A DNA stretch of 43,289 bases from Mycobacterium sp. NAZ190054 (GCF_001545925.1 NZ_LMVQ01000079.1:1-43289), one strand, 5' to 3'; shown: positions 23,152-31,065, numbered from the stretch's first letter. Numbers and translations are program-made. The notes: generated by a model from the sequence alone, not told the origin.

Positions 23152-24612
23152 GTGACCACCTTCCGGCTACTCCGGTTCGGCGCCGGGGTCAGCTCGTTCG
23201 ACCGCTTCGTGACACCGGCGATCCTGATCACTATGGCGGTCGACCTCGACACCTCGCTGGCGGTGATGAGCCGGGCGGCCACCATGTACTTCGTCCTCTA
23301 TGCCGCACTGCAGCCGGTGTGGGCGGTCGTGTCGGATCGCCTGGGCCGCATCGCGGTCATCCGGCTCGCGCTGCTGGGTGCCGGGTGCACCGGGGTGGTG
23401 TGCGCGCTGTCCGGCTCGCTCGAGATCGTGGTCGCGACCCGCGCCGCCGCCGGCGGTTTGTTCGCCGCGGTGGTGCCCGCCACGCTCGTGTGGATCGGTG
23501 ACACCGTGGCGGTCGCACAGCGGCGTGCCGCACTGGCCCGCATCCTGGCCGCCACCTATCTGGGCACGCTCGCGGCCAGTGTGGTCGGCGCCGCCGCGGC
23601 ACACCTCCAGGTGTGGCAGCTCGCCGTCACCTTGTCCGCGGTCGCGGCGCTCGCGGCTACCGAGCAGACGTCGATCAACACAATGCTGGTCGCGGTGGGT
23701 GACGCTGACGAGTCAACTGCCAACGCGGTCGTCGCTGCAGGGAAGAAGTATGGGTTCGTCGAGCCGAGGGAGCCGACAGATTTCGGCGAGTTGATGATCT
23801 CGGCGAACAAGCGACCGCCCGATCAGGTGCCGAATCCGCACGATCCGGTGGGCATGCTGGCTCAACAGGCAATCCGGAACGGCGACCAGATGATCACCGT
23901 GCGTGAAGTCGTCGAGTCCACCAACGCGGCCGGAGAGGAAGTGACCACTGTCGTTATGCAGGACGGAAGCCGACACGTGATGACTCGGGTCGACCCGTTC
24001 GAGTTCCCCAGCCGCACGGATTTCTACGAGATCGAACATTTCGACAAAGATGGTGAGTGGTTGTCGCGCACGAGTTCCTGGCACGAGTTGGGAAACGACT
24101 ACAAGTACACATCCGTGACGTGGCCTGACGGGTCGAACTACACAATCACGATGGATTCCACGGGTTACCGGCGAGCGGGCTTCACGACACCCAGCGGTGG
24201 GCACCACTCCGTGCCCGTCGAACTGATAGACAACATCTCTCTGACGTCGAACAGTCTGATGTCCGGGTTGGAGAAGCACATCGAACGGGGTGGCAGCCTG
24301 CCGATGCTGACTCAGGAATCGGTGGAGAAGCTCGGCAGCGCTACCAAGTTCGGTGGGCCCGCGCTGAGCATCGGTACCACGGTGTTCGACATGATCATGG
24401 CCGAGTCAGGGCGCGACGCGTGCATCGCCGCGGTCGCCGGAGCCACCGGCGCCGGAGGTGGTTGGGGCGGCGTGAAGCTGGGTGTCTACCTCGGCGGGAT
24501 CACGGGGAGCCCGTATGCGATTCCGCCACTGGTAATACTTCTCGGGGCCGGAGGTGCATTCGGCGCAGGGAAGATCGGCAAATTCGTCGGAGATGTGGTG
24601 TGTCCCTACTGA
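23152..24612 (+). CDS. chimeric ORF: N-terminal half of an MFS transporter fused to a toxin-like C-terminus
   Basis: The first about 168 residues are an MFS transporter half (VSDRLGRIAVIRLALLGAG is the loop-2 motif; about five spans follow). At about base 23655 the MFS similarity stops, GC content visibly falls, and a soluble sequence follows (SINTMLVAVGDADESTANAV), with no hydrophobic span until the end. Residues 195-390 are polar with Trp/Tyr-rich beta-type repeats (FDKDGEWLSRTSSWHE, TSVTWPDGSNYTITMD). The last about 85 residues are Gly/Ala-rich and hydrophobic (GATGAGGGWGGVKLG, VILLGAGGAFGAGKIG), a glycine-zipper-like end found in pore-forming or secreted effector proteins. I read it as a recombination scar joining a broken transporter to the tail of an ESX-type or polymorphic-toxin-like protein. 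GTG 23152 is the start; the stop lies inside the next gene. Confidence 0.6.
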   Translation: MTTFRLLRFGAGVSSFDRFVTPAILITMAVDLDTSLAVMSRAATMYFVLYAALQPVWAVVSDRLGRIAVIRLALLGAGCTGVVCALSGSLEIVVATRAAAGGLFAAVVPATLVWIGDTVAVAQRRAALARILAATYLGTLAASVVGAAAAHLQVWQLAVTLSAVAALAATEQTSINTMLVAVGDADESTANAVVAAGKKYGFVEPREPTDFGELMISANKRPPDQVPNPHDPVGMLAQQAIRNGDQMITVREVVESTNAAGEEVTTVVMQDGSRHVMTRVDPFEFPSRTDFYEIEHFDKDGEWLSRTSSWHELGNDYKYTSVTWPDGSNYTITMDSTGYRRAGFTTPSGGHHSVPVELIDNISLTSNSLMSGLEKHIERGGSLPMLTQESVEKLGSATKFGGPALSIGTTVFDMIMAESGRDACIAAVAGATGAGGGWGGVKLGVYLGGITGSPYAIPPLVILLGAGGAFGAGKIGKFVGDVVCPY

Positions 24613-25373
24613 ACCTTCCGGAGCCCGCCGCCTGGCGGAGCGAACGGGTCAGATTCTCGTTGGCCGTGCTCATCGGCCTTGGTGTGGTCGGCCTCTTCCT
24701 CGTCTGGGGCGTGACGGCTGCGATGAACGGCGGCTATCTGACAACGGTCGTCACCGCCGGCTGGGCAATTTCCCTGCTGTGCATATTTGCAGGGCTGGCG
24801 TCGGTGGTCTTCGGCAGGACGTCGATCCGAACCCACACGGATGCAGTTGGTTTGGCCGTATTGCGCGACGAGCGGTTCAGCAGCCTGCTGACGGCGGGAG
24901 TCCTGGCATTCATCGTCGGCGGTGGGTTGTTCACAGCGTTCGCGCCCTTCGGCCACATCGACTTGCCGATCTCGCGCGGGAAACCGATCCTCTTTCCGAG
25001 CATCATGGGATCTGCAGTCCTCATGACGGCGGCTGGTCTCGTCACGGCCTGGCGTCGCGGCGGTCTAGGGCATGTGAGACTGACCCCGGCTCTCATCGAG
25101 ATCGCTGACGTTGCAGCGCTGCGATCGTTCGAGTGGACTGAAGTGCTCGACGTCGTCGACCACGCGGAATCCAGGCGGGGACCGCGAACGGTGGTGCTGC
25201 GACTACGTGATGGCGGTGAGGCGGTCATCAGCAGTGCCGATGTGTACCTGCCCGGCGGTGCAGGGCTGTACTGGCTGGTGCGCCATTACTGGAAGCACCC
25301 CGAAGACCGCGACGAACTGGTCGACGGCCGGGCTGTCGAGCGGCTGCGGAAGGGGGAGTTCGATCTTGGCTGA
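24600..25373 (+). CDS. array paralog 1: four-span membrane protein with PH-like C-terminus, immunity-like
   Basis: This 257-residue protein has no named family that I recognise. Four hydrophobic segments (about residues 20-42, 50-73, 95-117, 128-150) precede a soluble C-terminal domain. That domain starts GHVRLTPALIEIADVAALRSFEW and has strands TVVLRLRDGGEAVI and helix GGAGLYWLVRHYW. The pattern (TP..IEI then W..V..V) resembles bacterial PH-like domains attached to membrane spans. The GTG start at 24600 lies 13 bases inside the toxin-like ORF, so the two are translationally coupled. Small multi-span proteins directly downstream of, and overlapping, a toxin-like gene are often immunity proteins; that is inference. 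Confidence 0.7.
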   Translation: MSLLNLPEPAAWRSERVRFSLAVLIGLGVVGLFLVWGVTAAMNGGYLTTVVTAGWAISLLCIFAGLASVVFGRTSIRTHTDAVGLAVLRDERFSSLLTAGVLAFIVGGGLFTAFAPFGHIDLPISRGKPILFPSIMGSAVLMTAAGLVTAWRRGGLGHVRLTPALIEIADVAALRSFEWTEVLDVVDHAESRRGPRTVVLRLRDGGEAVISSADVYLPGGAGLYWLVRHYWKHPEDRDELVDGRAVERLRKGEFDLG

Positions 25374-25421
25374 CCTGCTAGTTGCTTCGAGCGCCCCGCC
25401 GGGTTCATCGGTAGATGTCGT

Positions 25422-26204
25422 ATGTCCGTACTAGATCTGCCGGAACCGGCTAACTGGGCACATTCCGGCAAGCTCTCGTTACCCGTCAAGCTCGGAGTGG
25501 CGGTGATCCTCGTGTTCCTGGTCGTTGAAGGTCTACAAGCCTTTTTCCGAGGCAGCTACCTGACCGCGGCTGTCTGGTGCGCAACTTTCGGAACGCCGTT
25601 CTTGATGGGGTACGTATTCTTCACTGCCGTCCGGGGTGGGGCGCAGCAACGAATGACGAGCGATCTGTCTGGTTTGGCGTTCCGACCGGACAAACGCCTC
25701 AGCATCATCTACTTCGCGGTAATGATCGTATTAGTACCGGCCGCATCGGTTTTCGCGTACTTGATGTCGCGCGGCATGCTCGACATCACGACAACGCCGA
25801 GCATGCAGATCTTGATGCCACCGGCCCTTTGGGGGCTCGCCTTACTGGCCGCGAGTGCAATCGTCACCGGCATCCGTCGGCGAGGCGTTGGCTACCTCAA
25901 ATTCACTCCCGCGATGATCGAGATCGCGAATGTCATCAAGACGCGAGCCTTGGAGTGGGACGACGTCGTCGACGTCCGAGACATCGCCACGGAGAAGAAA
26001 GCCAACCGAGGCGGAAAAGCCGTGGTGCTGTGCTTGCGTGATAGCACAGAAGAAGTAGTCGGCGGTCTGCACTTCTACGTGCCCGGCGGTGCGGGGCTGT
26101 ACTGGCTGGTGCGGCATTACTGGAAGCATCTCGAAGACCGCGACGAGCTGGTCGACGGCCGGGCACCGCAACGGCTAGCTGAGGGGAAGTTCGATCTTGG
26201 CTGA
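25422..26204 (+). CDS. array paralog 2: four-span membrane protein with PH-like C-terminus, immunity-like
   Basis: This 260-residue paralog begins MSVLDLPEPANW. Hydrophobic segments are VKLGVAVILVFLVVEGLQAF, TAAVWCATFGTPFLMGYVFF, SIIYFAVMIVLVPAASVFAY and LWGLALLAASAIVTGI. The C-terminal domain (GYLKFTPAMIEIANVIKTRA, then VVLCLRDSTEEVVGG and the shared YVPGGAGLYWLVRHYW) is close to copies 1 and 3. The membrane part differs so much from copy 1 that only the spacing is shared. Base composition is clearly less GC-rich than the chromosome to the left, consistent with acquired DNA. Confidence 0.7.
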   Translation: MSVLDLPEPANWAHSGKLSLPVKLGVAVILVFLVVEGLQAFFRGSYLTAAVWCATFGTPFLMGYVFFTAVRGGAQQRMTSDLSGLAFRPDKRLSIIYFAVMIVLVPAASVFAYLMSRGMLDITTTPSMQILMPPALWGLALLAASAIVTGIRRRGVGYLKFTPAMIEIANVIKTRALEWDDVVDVRDIATEKKANRGGKAVVLCLRDSTEEVVGGLHFYVPGGAGLYWLVRHYWKHLEDRDELVDGRAPQRLAEGKFDLG

Positions 26205-26256
26205 TCTCCGGGTCGCTTCGAGCGCGCCGTTTCGTCCGATCGATCGGAGGTGTCCT

Positions 26257-27030
26257 ATGTCCGTACTAGAGCTTCCGGAGCCTGACGAGTGGCGACGCGG
26301 TACCCGATTCGCGGTGGTGGCGCTCCTGGCCTGTGCGGGTGCAGCTATCTTCTACTTTGGGTTCGGCGCGACGGCTTCGACGCGCGGAGGCTATCTGACG
26401 CTCGCGGTGACCATCGGATACTCCGCCTTCCTGTTCTCGTTTGCAAGTGCAATCCTCTTGGTGATTCTGGGACGAACGACACCGCGAACAGCCAGTGACG
26501 CAACCGGATTCACCCTGTGGCCGGACTGGAGGGCCACCGTGTTGATTATGACCGGGACGATAGCCGCGTTACCGAGCATGCTCATCTTCGTGGTCGCCGC
26601 GCCGTTCGGAGTCATCGAGTTCGCGGACACGCGAGCGCTGCGCACCGTCTGGGTTGCTGTTACGGCAGTTGCGTTCTGCACCGTCGTCGGCGGATTGATC
26701 ACCGCCTGGCGGCGAGGCGGAATGGGCCACCTCAAGCTGACTCCGGCGATGATCGAGAACGCCGACGCCATCTCGGAAAAAGTCTTCGAATGGGACGACG
26801 TCGTCGATGTTGCTGCTCATGCGGAATCGCGGCGAGCGACCCGAGCAGTCGTACTCCGATTGCGGGACGGCAGCGAAGAGGTCATCGCCATGGCGGACTA
26901 CTACGTGCCCGGCGGTGCGGGGCTGTACTGGCTGGTGCGCCACTACTGGAAGCATCCCGAAGACCGCGACGAACTGGTCGACGGCCGGGCGCCGCAACGG
27001 CTGCAAAAGGGAAACTTCGACCTTGGCTGA
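26257..27030 (+). CDS. array paralog 3: four-span membrane protein with PH-like C-terminus, immunity-like
   Basis: This 257-residue paralog begins MSVLELPEPDEWRRG and is closest to the decayed fourth copy. The membrane part has spans such as VVALLACAGAAIFYFGFG and TIGYSAFLFSFASAILLVIL. The C-terminus (GHLKLTPAMIENADAI, VVLRLRDGSEEVIAMADYYV) is nearly the same as copy 1. ATG 26257 has a GGAGG run (26246-26250) a few bases upstream. It is also the best match to the 3' fragment at 41860-42017. Confidence 0.7.
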   Translation: MSVLELPEPDEWRRGTRFAVVALLACAGAAIFYFGFGATASTRGGYLTLAVTIGYSAFLFSFASAILLVILGRTTPRTASDATGFTLWPDWRATVLIMTGTIAALPSMLIFVVAAPFGVIEFADTRALRTVWVAVTAVAFCTVVGGLITAWRRGGMGHLKLTPAMIENADAISEKVFEWDDVVDVAAHAESRRATRAVVLRLRDGSEEVIAMADYYVPGGAGLYWLVRHYWKHPEDRDELVDGRAPQRLQKGNFDLG

Positions 27031-27079
27031 TCTCCGCTGATTTGAGCGCGCCGTTTCGTCCGGTTCACCGGTGATGCCG

Positions 27080-27275
27080 TATGTGGGTACTACAACTGCC
27101 CAACCCTGACGAGGGGCGGCGCGTTAGCAGATTCGCCGTGGTGGCGATCTTGCTCTTTGCGGGCGCCGCTTCCTCTACTTTGGGTTCGGCGCGGCGGCTT
27201 CGACGCGCGGAGGCTATCTGACCGCAGTACGAGGCGACCGGATCGACTGTGTTGGTGGCGCCGCCGTCTGTTCGG
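27080..27275 (+). pseudogene. decayed 5' part of a fourth array paralog
   Basis: An ATG at 27080 begins MWVLQLPNPDEGRR, matching paralog 3. After about 30 codons a one-base deletion (the string GCGCCGCTTCCTCTACTTT against GCAGCTATCTTCTACTTT in paralog 3) shifts the frame. The DNA still aligns through CGACGCGCGGAGGCTATCTGA near 27200-27222. It then skips ahead to weaker matches of later paralog DNA (GGTGGCGCCGCCGTCTGTTCGG). No 3' end is present here; the island gene begins at 27284. The rest of 27031-27079 is the normal inter-copy spacer. Confidence 0.75.
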
Positions 27276-27283
27276 ATGTCTTC

Positions 27284-29185
27284 TCAGAACTTGATGGGTA
27301 GCCCGACCTCAATGAGAGCAGCCGGGGTCGGCCTGCCCTCTCGGTCCCAGCCCGCCAGCTCGTAGTACAGCGACAGCGCTCGGCTGAACGCTTCGCGGTT
27401 CAGGACGACCCCGTGGTGGCGTCCCTCGTCGATGGGCTCGGTGAAGAACCGGTCGGGGAGCGTGTCTTGTTCGGCGGTGATGCCTTCACGGAGGTTGAAC
27501 AACCGCATGAGGTGCCATCGGCGGCGCCCCCAGGTGAACAGCTCGCGGTCACTGGTGCGCCAGCCCGTCACCAGGTGCACCAAGCGTGCCAGATCCGGCA
27601 GATCGAGTTCCCGCACGGGTGGTCCAGCGAACAGGGAGATTCCGAGAGCGTCCATCCCGCTCCACATGTCGAGCAGTTTGACGGTGCGCGCAACCCGGGC
27701 ATCGTCGAGAAGTTCCATGGGTTCCCAATCCAGCGTGCCCAGTGTCCGCATCATCTCCAGGCCATGCCGCCAACCGCCCACCGGATCGAAATCGATGTCG
27801 TGTTCCACGATCTCGTAGCGTGGGCCCACAGGGCTCACGGCGTATGCCAGTGCCTGGCCTGCTGAGGCTCGTGGTTCGAACGACACCATCTCCAAGCCCT
27901 TAACGTGCATAGCGAATTCGCGTGCCTCTGCCGGAAGACGCGATGCGGCGCGTCGCACGCCCTCACCCAGCCAGGCAACAGGCGCTGCTCCGGTGGCGAT
28001 GTCGGTCATCAGTGCGGGCAGCGCCTCGGTGTCGCCGAAGACCGCGCGGTGCCCGCCCAGTTCTACACCATCCAGCAGACGGTTCTCGTTCGCCTCGCAC
28101 AGCATGCTGACTGTGAAGGACAGCGACACGGGGTCCACACCCCACAGATGGCATTTGGCATTGAGGTCCATCACCAGGTCAGGGTCAGTCAGCCCTAGGT
28201 TCAAAGCGAATGCCGCGACGGCCTCCTGGTGTAACCCGCCGGCACGACTGTCGACCCTATTGCGGAAGATCTTGATGCAGTCTCCCGGGCAGCCCGGGCA
28301 GCCGCCCTCGGACACCTCCACCCGGTCGATTAGTGCGTCTGCAGTCAGGTTACCCAGTTCCACGATCCGGCTGGTGCTGTAATTGGGGCCCTGGCCGTAT
28401 CCGGCCAGGGCGGCTCCGTCGGTGGGCCACGCCCCGAAACCTGGTGCCTGCTGCTGGGAGCGGGTCAGGTCATTACCGGCGATCCGGTCGGCGTACTTGG
28501 TGGTGAGGGTTTCCAGGCCAGGCTGGTCGGCCGGTGCTGGAGCGGTACCGCCCAACAGCACAACGCCTTTGAGGTGTTTGGCGCCCATGACGGCACCCAA
28601 TCCCATGCGGGCCGCGGCGAAGGTTCGGTCTGTCTCGATGGTGGCGTAGCGCACCCCGGCTTCGCCGGCCGGTCCAATCACCGCGCAGTGGGCCTGTGAG
28701 CCGTGACGGGCCTCCAGTATGTCTGTGGCAGCACCGGTGTCGGTACCCCAGATATCTTCTGCTGGAAGCACCTGTACAGCGTCTGGGTTGATCACCAGGT
28801 AGGACGGGCGAGATGAGCGGCCGGTGACGATGATCGCGTCCCACCCAGTGGCCTTCAGCGCCTGACCATAGGGGCCTTCGACCCGGCACTCCCCGATGCC
28901 ACCGGTCAACGGCGATTTGGCGACGACGATGACCCGCGCCAGACCCACGGCCTGATGGCCGGTGACAGCACTGGACATGAAACACAGCGGGGCCTGGGCC
29001 GACAGTGGGTCGTAGCCCGCTTCGGTCTCGGCCAAGAGCAAGCGGGTGGCTTCCAGGCCGCCGCCGACATAGGTACGGCAGTGCTCCGGTGTGATTGTCT
29101 CGGTGCGTATTTCGCCGCTTCCGAGGTCGATGCGCAGCCGGCGACCGGTGTGACCACTGCCGCAGCCGGCGTGTCCGCCCGTCAC
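27284..29185 (-). CDS. aldehyde:ferredoxin oxidoreductase (AOR) family tungstopterin enzyme
   Basis: This 633-residue protein has the AOR N-terminal domain (RLRIDLGSGEIRTETI, YVGGGLEATRLLL, FMSSAVTGHQAVGLARVIVV, GGIGECRVEGPYGQALKATG) and the C-terminal pterin/4Fe-4S domain. Three cluster cysteines are seen as C296-x2-C299-x3-C303 (CPGCPGDC). The fourth ligand, normally Cys in a D-x-x-G-x-C motif near the C-terminus, is Ser517 here (MDALGISLF). Family members oxidise aldehydes to acids with ferredoxin and need W- or Mo-bispterin. In this operon an aldose, lactaldehyde or semialdehyde substrate is plausible. The ORF runs to 29320; GTG 29185 overlaps the lactonase stop (GTGA). No ferredoxin partner gene is in the window. 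Confidence 0.85.
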   Translation of the reverse strand: MTGGHAGCGSGHTGRRLRIDLGSGEIRTETITPEHCRTYVGGGLEATRLLLAETEAGYDPLSAQAPLCFMSSAVTGHQAVGLARVIVVAKSPLTGGIGECRVEGPYGQALKATGWDAIIVTGRSSRPSYLVINPDAVQVLPAEDIWGTDTGAATDILEARHGSQAHCAVIGPAGEAGVRYATIETDRTFAAARMGLGAVMGAKHLKGVVLLGGTAPAPADQPGLETLTTKYADRIAGNDLTRSQQQAPGFGAWPTDGAALAGYGQGPNYSTSRIVELGNLTADALIDRVEVSEGGCPGCPGDCIKIFRNRVDSRAGGLHQEAVAAFALNLGLTDPDLVMDLNAKCHLWGVDPVSLSFTVSMLCEANENRLLDGVELGGHRAVFGDTEALPALMTDIATGAAPVAWLGEGVRRAASRLPAEAREFAMHVKGLEMVSFEPRASAGQALAYAVSPVGPRYEIVEHDIDFDPVGGWRHGLEMMRTLGTLDWEPMELLDDARVARTVKLLDMWSGMDALGISLFAGPPVRELDLPDLARLVHLVTGWRTSDRELFTWGRRRWHLMRLFNLREGITAEQDTLPDRFFTEPIDEGRHHGVVLNREAFSRALSLYYELAGWDREGRPTPAALIEVGLPIKF

Positions 29186-30039
29186 GGCTGCAGCCCATAC
29201 ACCGAGACGGCTGTGAGGCCGAAGAGCCATTGCTGGTCCGCTGCGGAGGCGCCCGCTAGGCAGCTCCGAGCGGCGTCCATGACGGCGTGATAATCGGCTG
29301 CCAGCAGGCAGGCCGGCCAATCGGAGCCGACCATGAGGCGATGAGCACCGAACACATCAAGCAACGCTGTGACATAGGGCAATAGGTCGTCGACGGTCCA
29401 TGTAAACCAGCGCGCCTCGGTCACCAGGCCGGACACCTTGACGTAGACGTTGGGCGCCGACGCCAGCTCAGCCATCGCCGCGCGCCATGCGCCGAAAGAC
29501 GCTTCGGTATGTCCGGCGATATCCGGCTTTCCGGCGTGGTCGAGCACAATCCGGCACTGCGGAACAGCCCTGGCCAGTGCTACCGCCGCTGGGAGATGCT
29601 CAGGGCGGGACACGATCTCGAGCACACTGCCACGGTCGGACAATGCGGAGGCGGCCTCCCGCGCTGCGGTCTGTTCGAGGTGGTCGGCTGGCTCGTTCTG
29701 GGCCTGGATCCGCATCGCCTTGAGCCACCGGTCGGCCAGCGGGTGGGCGAAGGCTTCTTTCACCTGGGCGTCGACATCTCCGGCTGCGGTATCCACCCAG
29801 CCCACGACACCGAGGACCTGCCGGTAGCCGGAGGCGACGGTCAGCATGTCGGCAAGTTCGTCGTGGCGACCGGTACCGCCCTCGACAAGGACTGTGCCGT
29901 CGATGCGCTCCTGTTGCAGCAGAGGCTGCAGATCCCCCATGGTGTAGGACCTGCGCAAGACGTCGTGGCCGGGTTCAGCAAGCCAGCCGACGAGCCCAGG
30001 ATCACGCCACAGGTGGTGGTGCGCGTCAATCACGCTCAC
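29182..30039 (-). CDS. amidohydrolase-family sugar lactonase (COG3618, fucono/arabinonolactonase-like)
   Basis: This 285-residue TIM-barrel hydrolase has DAHHHLW at residues 5-11, the block GTVLVEGGTGRHDELADML, CRIVLDHAGKPDI, NVYVKVSGLVTEA and LMVGSDWPACLLA. These are hallmarks of the COG3618 group, which includes L-fucono-1,5-lactonase, L-rhamnono-lactonase and 2-pyrone-4,6-dicarboxylate lactonase. Next to an L-fuconate dehydratase it most likely opens L-fucono- or D-arabinono-lactone to the sugar acid. GTG 30039 overlaps the upstream stop (GTGA). Confidence 0.82.
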   Translation of the reverse strand: MSVIDAHHHLWRDPGLVGWLAEPGHDVLRRSYTMGDLQPLLQQERIDGTVLVEGGTGRHDELADMLTVASGYRQVLGVVGWVDTAAGDVDAQVKEAFAHPLADRWLKAMRIQAQNEPADHLEQTAAREAASALSDRGSVLEIVSRPEHLPAAVALARAVPQCRIVLDHAGKPDIAGHTEASFGAWRAAMAELASAPNVYVKVSGLVTEARWFTWTVDDLLPYVTALLDVFGAHRLMVGSDWPACLLAADYHAVMDAARSCLAGASAADQQWLFGLTAVSVYGLQP

Positions 30040-30944
30040 GACGCTGCCGCGTGAAATTCGGACGGCAGGGCCGCCAGCGCCTGCCGGTACTCCTCCAATC
30101 CGACGGCGACGGTATTGGATAGCACACCAACGGTTCCCAGACTGACCGAAACGACGTCACCGGATTCGAGCGTGAAAGGCAACTCCGGGACCAGGCAGGT
30201 ACCCGTCGACACGATCGCGCCCTCGGGGAAGTCGTCGGAGCTGAACAGGCATGCGGCCAGTTCGGCAGGCGTGCGCTTGAGCTGGCCCGTCGACGCCTCG
30301 CCTGTCCACCGGGTCGCCTCGCCGTGGGTGATGGTCAGGGTGATGGCGAGGTCGTCGAGCGACTCGACCTCCCAGATCGGGCGGATCCAGGGGCCGACCG
30401 CGCAAGATCCCGCGTAAATCTTGGCCTGGGGGATGTAGAGCGGGTTCTCGGCTTCGATGCTGCGGGAACTCAGATCGTTGCAAATTGTGACGCCGACGAT
30501 CTCGCCGAAAGCGTTGACCACCACTGCCGCCTCGGGTTCAGGGACGTTGATGGGGGAGTCGCCGCGAACCGCGATCGGCTCGGCATTCCCGCGGGCCTTC
30601 CACGCTGTCGCTTTGAAGAACAACTCGGGGCGGGGCGCGTCGTAAACCCTGGCGTAGATGTCGGCGTCGTGTTCGCTTTCCTCCATGCGGGCTAGGCGAG
30701 AGTTCTCGTAGGTCACGCCGGCAGCCCAGATCTCGGTGCGACCGTCCACCGGGGGCAGTAGCCGCACCTCGGAGATCGGGCGGGCCGGCCCGTTGACGTC
30801 GGCACATCGGCTTCGGAGGTCCGCGAGACGCAGCCCGAGCAGTTCGCTCAACATGACGTCACCAGGGAACGCGGTGACGACCTCCCCGTCTAGGACGCCG
30901 ATGCGCGGCGCTCCGGTCTCACCGACGAAGCGAACGATGTCCAT
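30036..30944 (-). CDS. kdaD: 2-keto-3-deoxy-D-arabinonate dehydratase-like (FAH superfamily)
   Basis: This 302-residue FAH-fold enzyme has EIWAAGVTYENSR, then VYDAPRPELFFKAT, PINVPEPEAAVVV, CNDLSSRSIEAENPLYIPQ and KIYAGSCAVGPW. From memory these blocks match archaeal 2-keto-3-deoxy-D-arabinonate dehydratase (KdaD) closely, including RVYDA..PE.FFKAT and EAENPLY.PQ.KIYAG. Metal ligands would be the two Glu in PEPE and the Asp in CNDLS. KdaD converts 2-keto-3-deoxy-arabinonate to 2-ketoglutarate semialdehyde. It is the first gene of the minus-strand operon, starting at ATG 30944 beside a divergent promoter. Confidence 0.8.
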   Translation of the reverse strand: MDIVRFVGETGAPRIGVLDGEVVTAFPGDVMLSELLGLRLADLRSRCADVNGPARPISEVRLLPPVDGRTEIWAAGVTYENSRLARMEESEHDADIYARVYDAPRPELFFKATAWKARGNAEPIAVRGDSPINVPEPEAAVVVNAFGEIVGVTICNDLSSRSIEAENPLYIPQAKIYAGSCAVGPWIRPIWEVESLDDLAITLTITHGEATRWTGEASTGQLKRTPAELAACLFSSDDFPEGAIVSTGTCLVPELPFTLESGDVVSVSLGTVGVLSNTVAVGLEEYRQALAALPSEFHAAAS

Positions 30945-30963
30945 AAATGTTCTCCTGAAGCGC

Positions 30964-30977
30964 TAGACATTGGATGT
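30964..30977. promoter_or_regulatory. operator-like site, left copy (TAGACATTGGATGT)
   Basis: This 14-base string recurs as a perfect reverse complement at 31147-31160. Each copy contains a dyad ACAT-N3-ATGT. It sits 20 bases upstream of the KdaD-like start, a position suited to repression. The regulator is probably the GntR protein encoded at 36180-36866. Confidence 0.65.
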
Positions 30978-31052
30978 GTGATGGGCGGTTTGACGTCGGG
31001 CCAATCTCCGTTTCGGTCGCGGCCAGCCGATTCCGATCGTGCCCAAACCGCG

Positions 31053-31065
31053 TCTGCAGTGCAGA
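31053..31065. promoter_or_regulatory. central palindrome TCTGCAGTGCAGA
   Basis: Six-base arms around one central base, in the middle of the divergent gap, between the two ACAT-N3-ATGT sites. It could bind a second regulator. A single short palindrome in GC-rich DNA may also be chance. Confidence 0.3.

Larger units (their letters stand above)
24600..27275 (+). repeat. tandem array of a duplicated membrane-protein gene (three intact copies and one decayed)
   Basis: Units of about 0.8 kb start at 24600, 25422, 26257 and 27080. Each unit begins with a coding start similar to MSVLxLPEPxxW and, for the first three, ends with an almost identical 45-codon block (YVPGGAGLYWLVRHYW onwards). Spacers also match: GCTTCGAGCGC and CGTTTCGTCCG strings recur between copies. 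The first and last parts of the units are conserved, while the central membrane segments have diverged strongly. Confidence 0.85.

Noticed and set aside
24600..27275. CRISPR-like or composite-transposon reading of the tandem 0.8-kb repeats
   Set aside because: The repeats are whole protein genes with conserved starts and ends; there are no short regular repeats, transposases or terminal inverted repeats.
30036..30944. Calling the first FAH-family protein of the island a second diketo-fuconate hydrolase
   Set aside because: Its blocks (RVYDA..PE.FFKAT, EAENPLYIPQ) fit the KdaD dehydratase group, while the protein at 40238-41095 has the hydrolase-type pattern.
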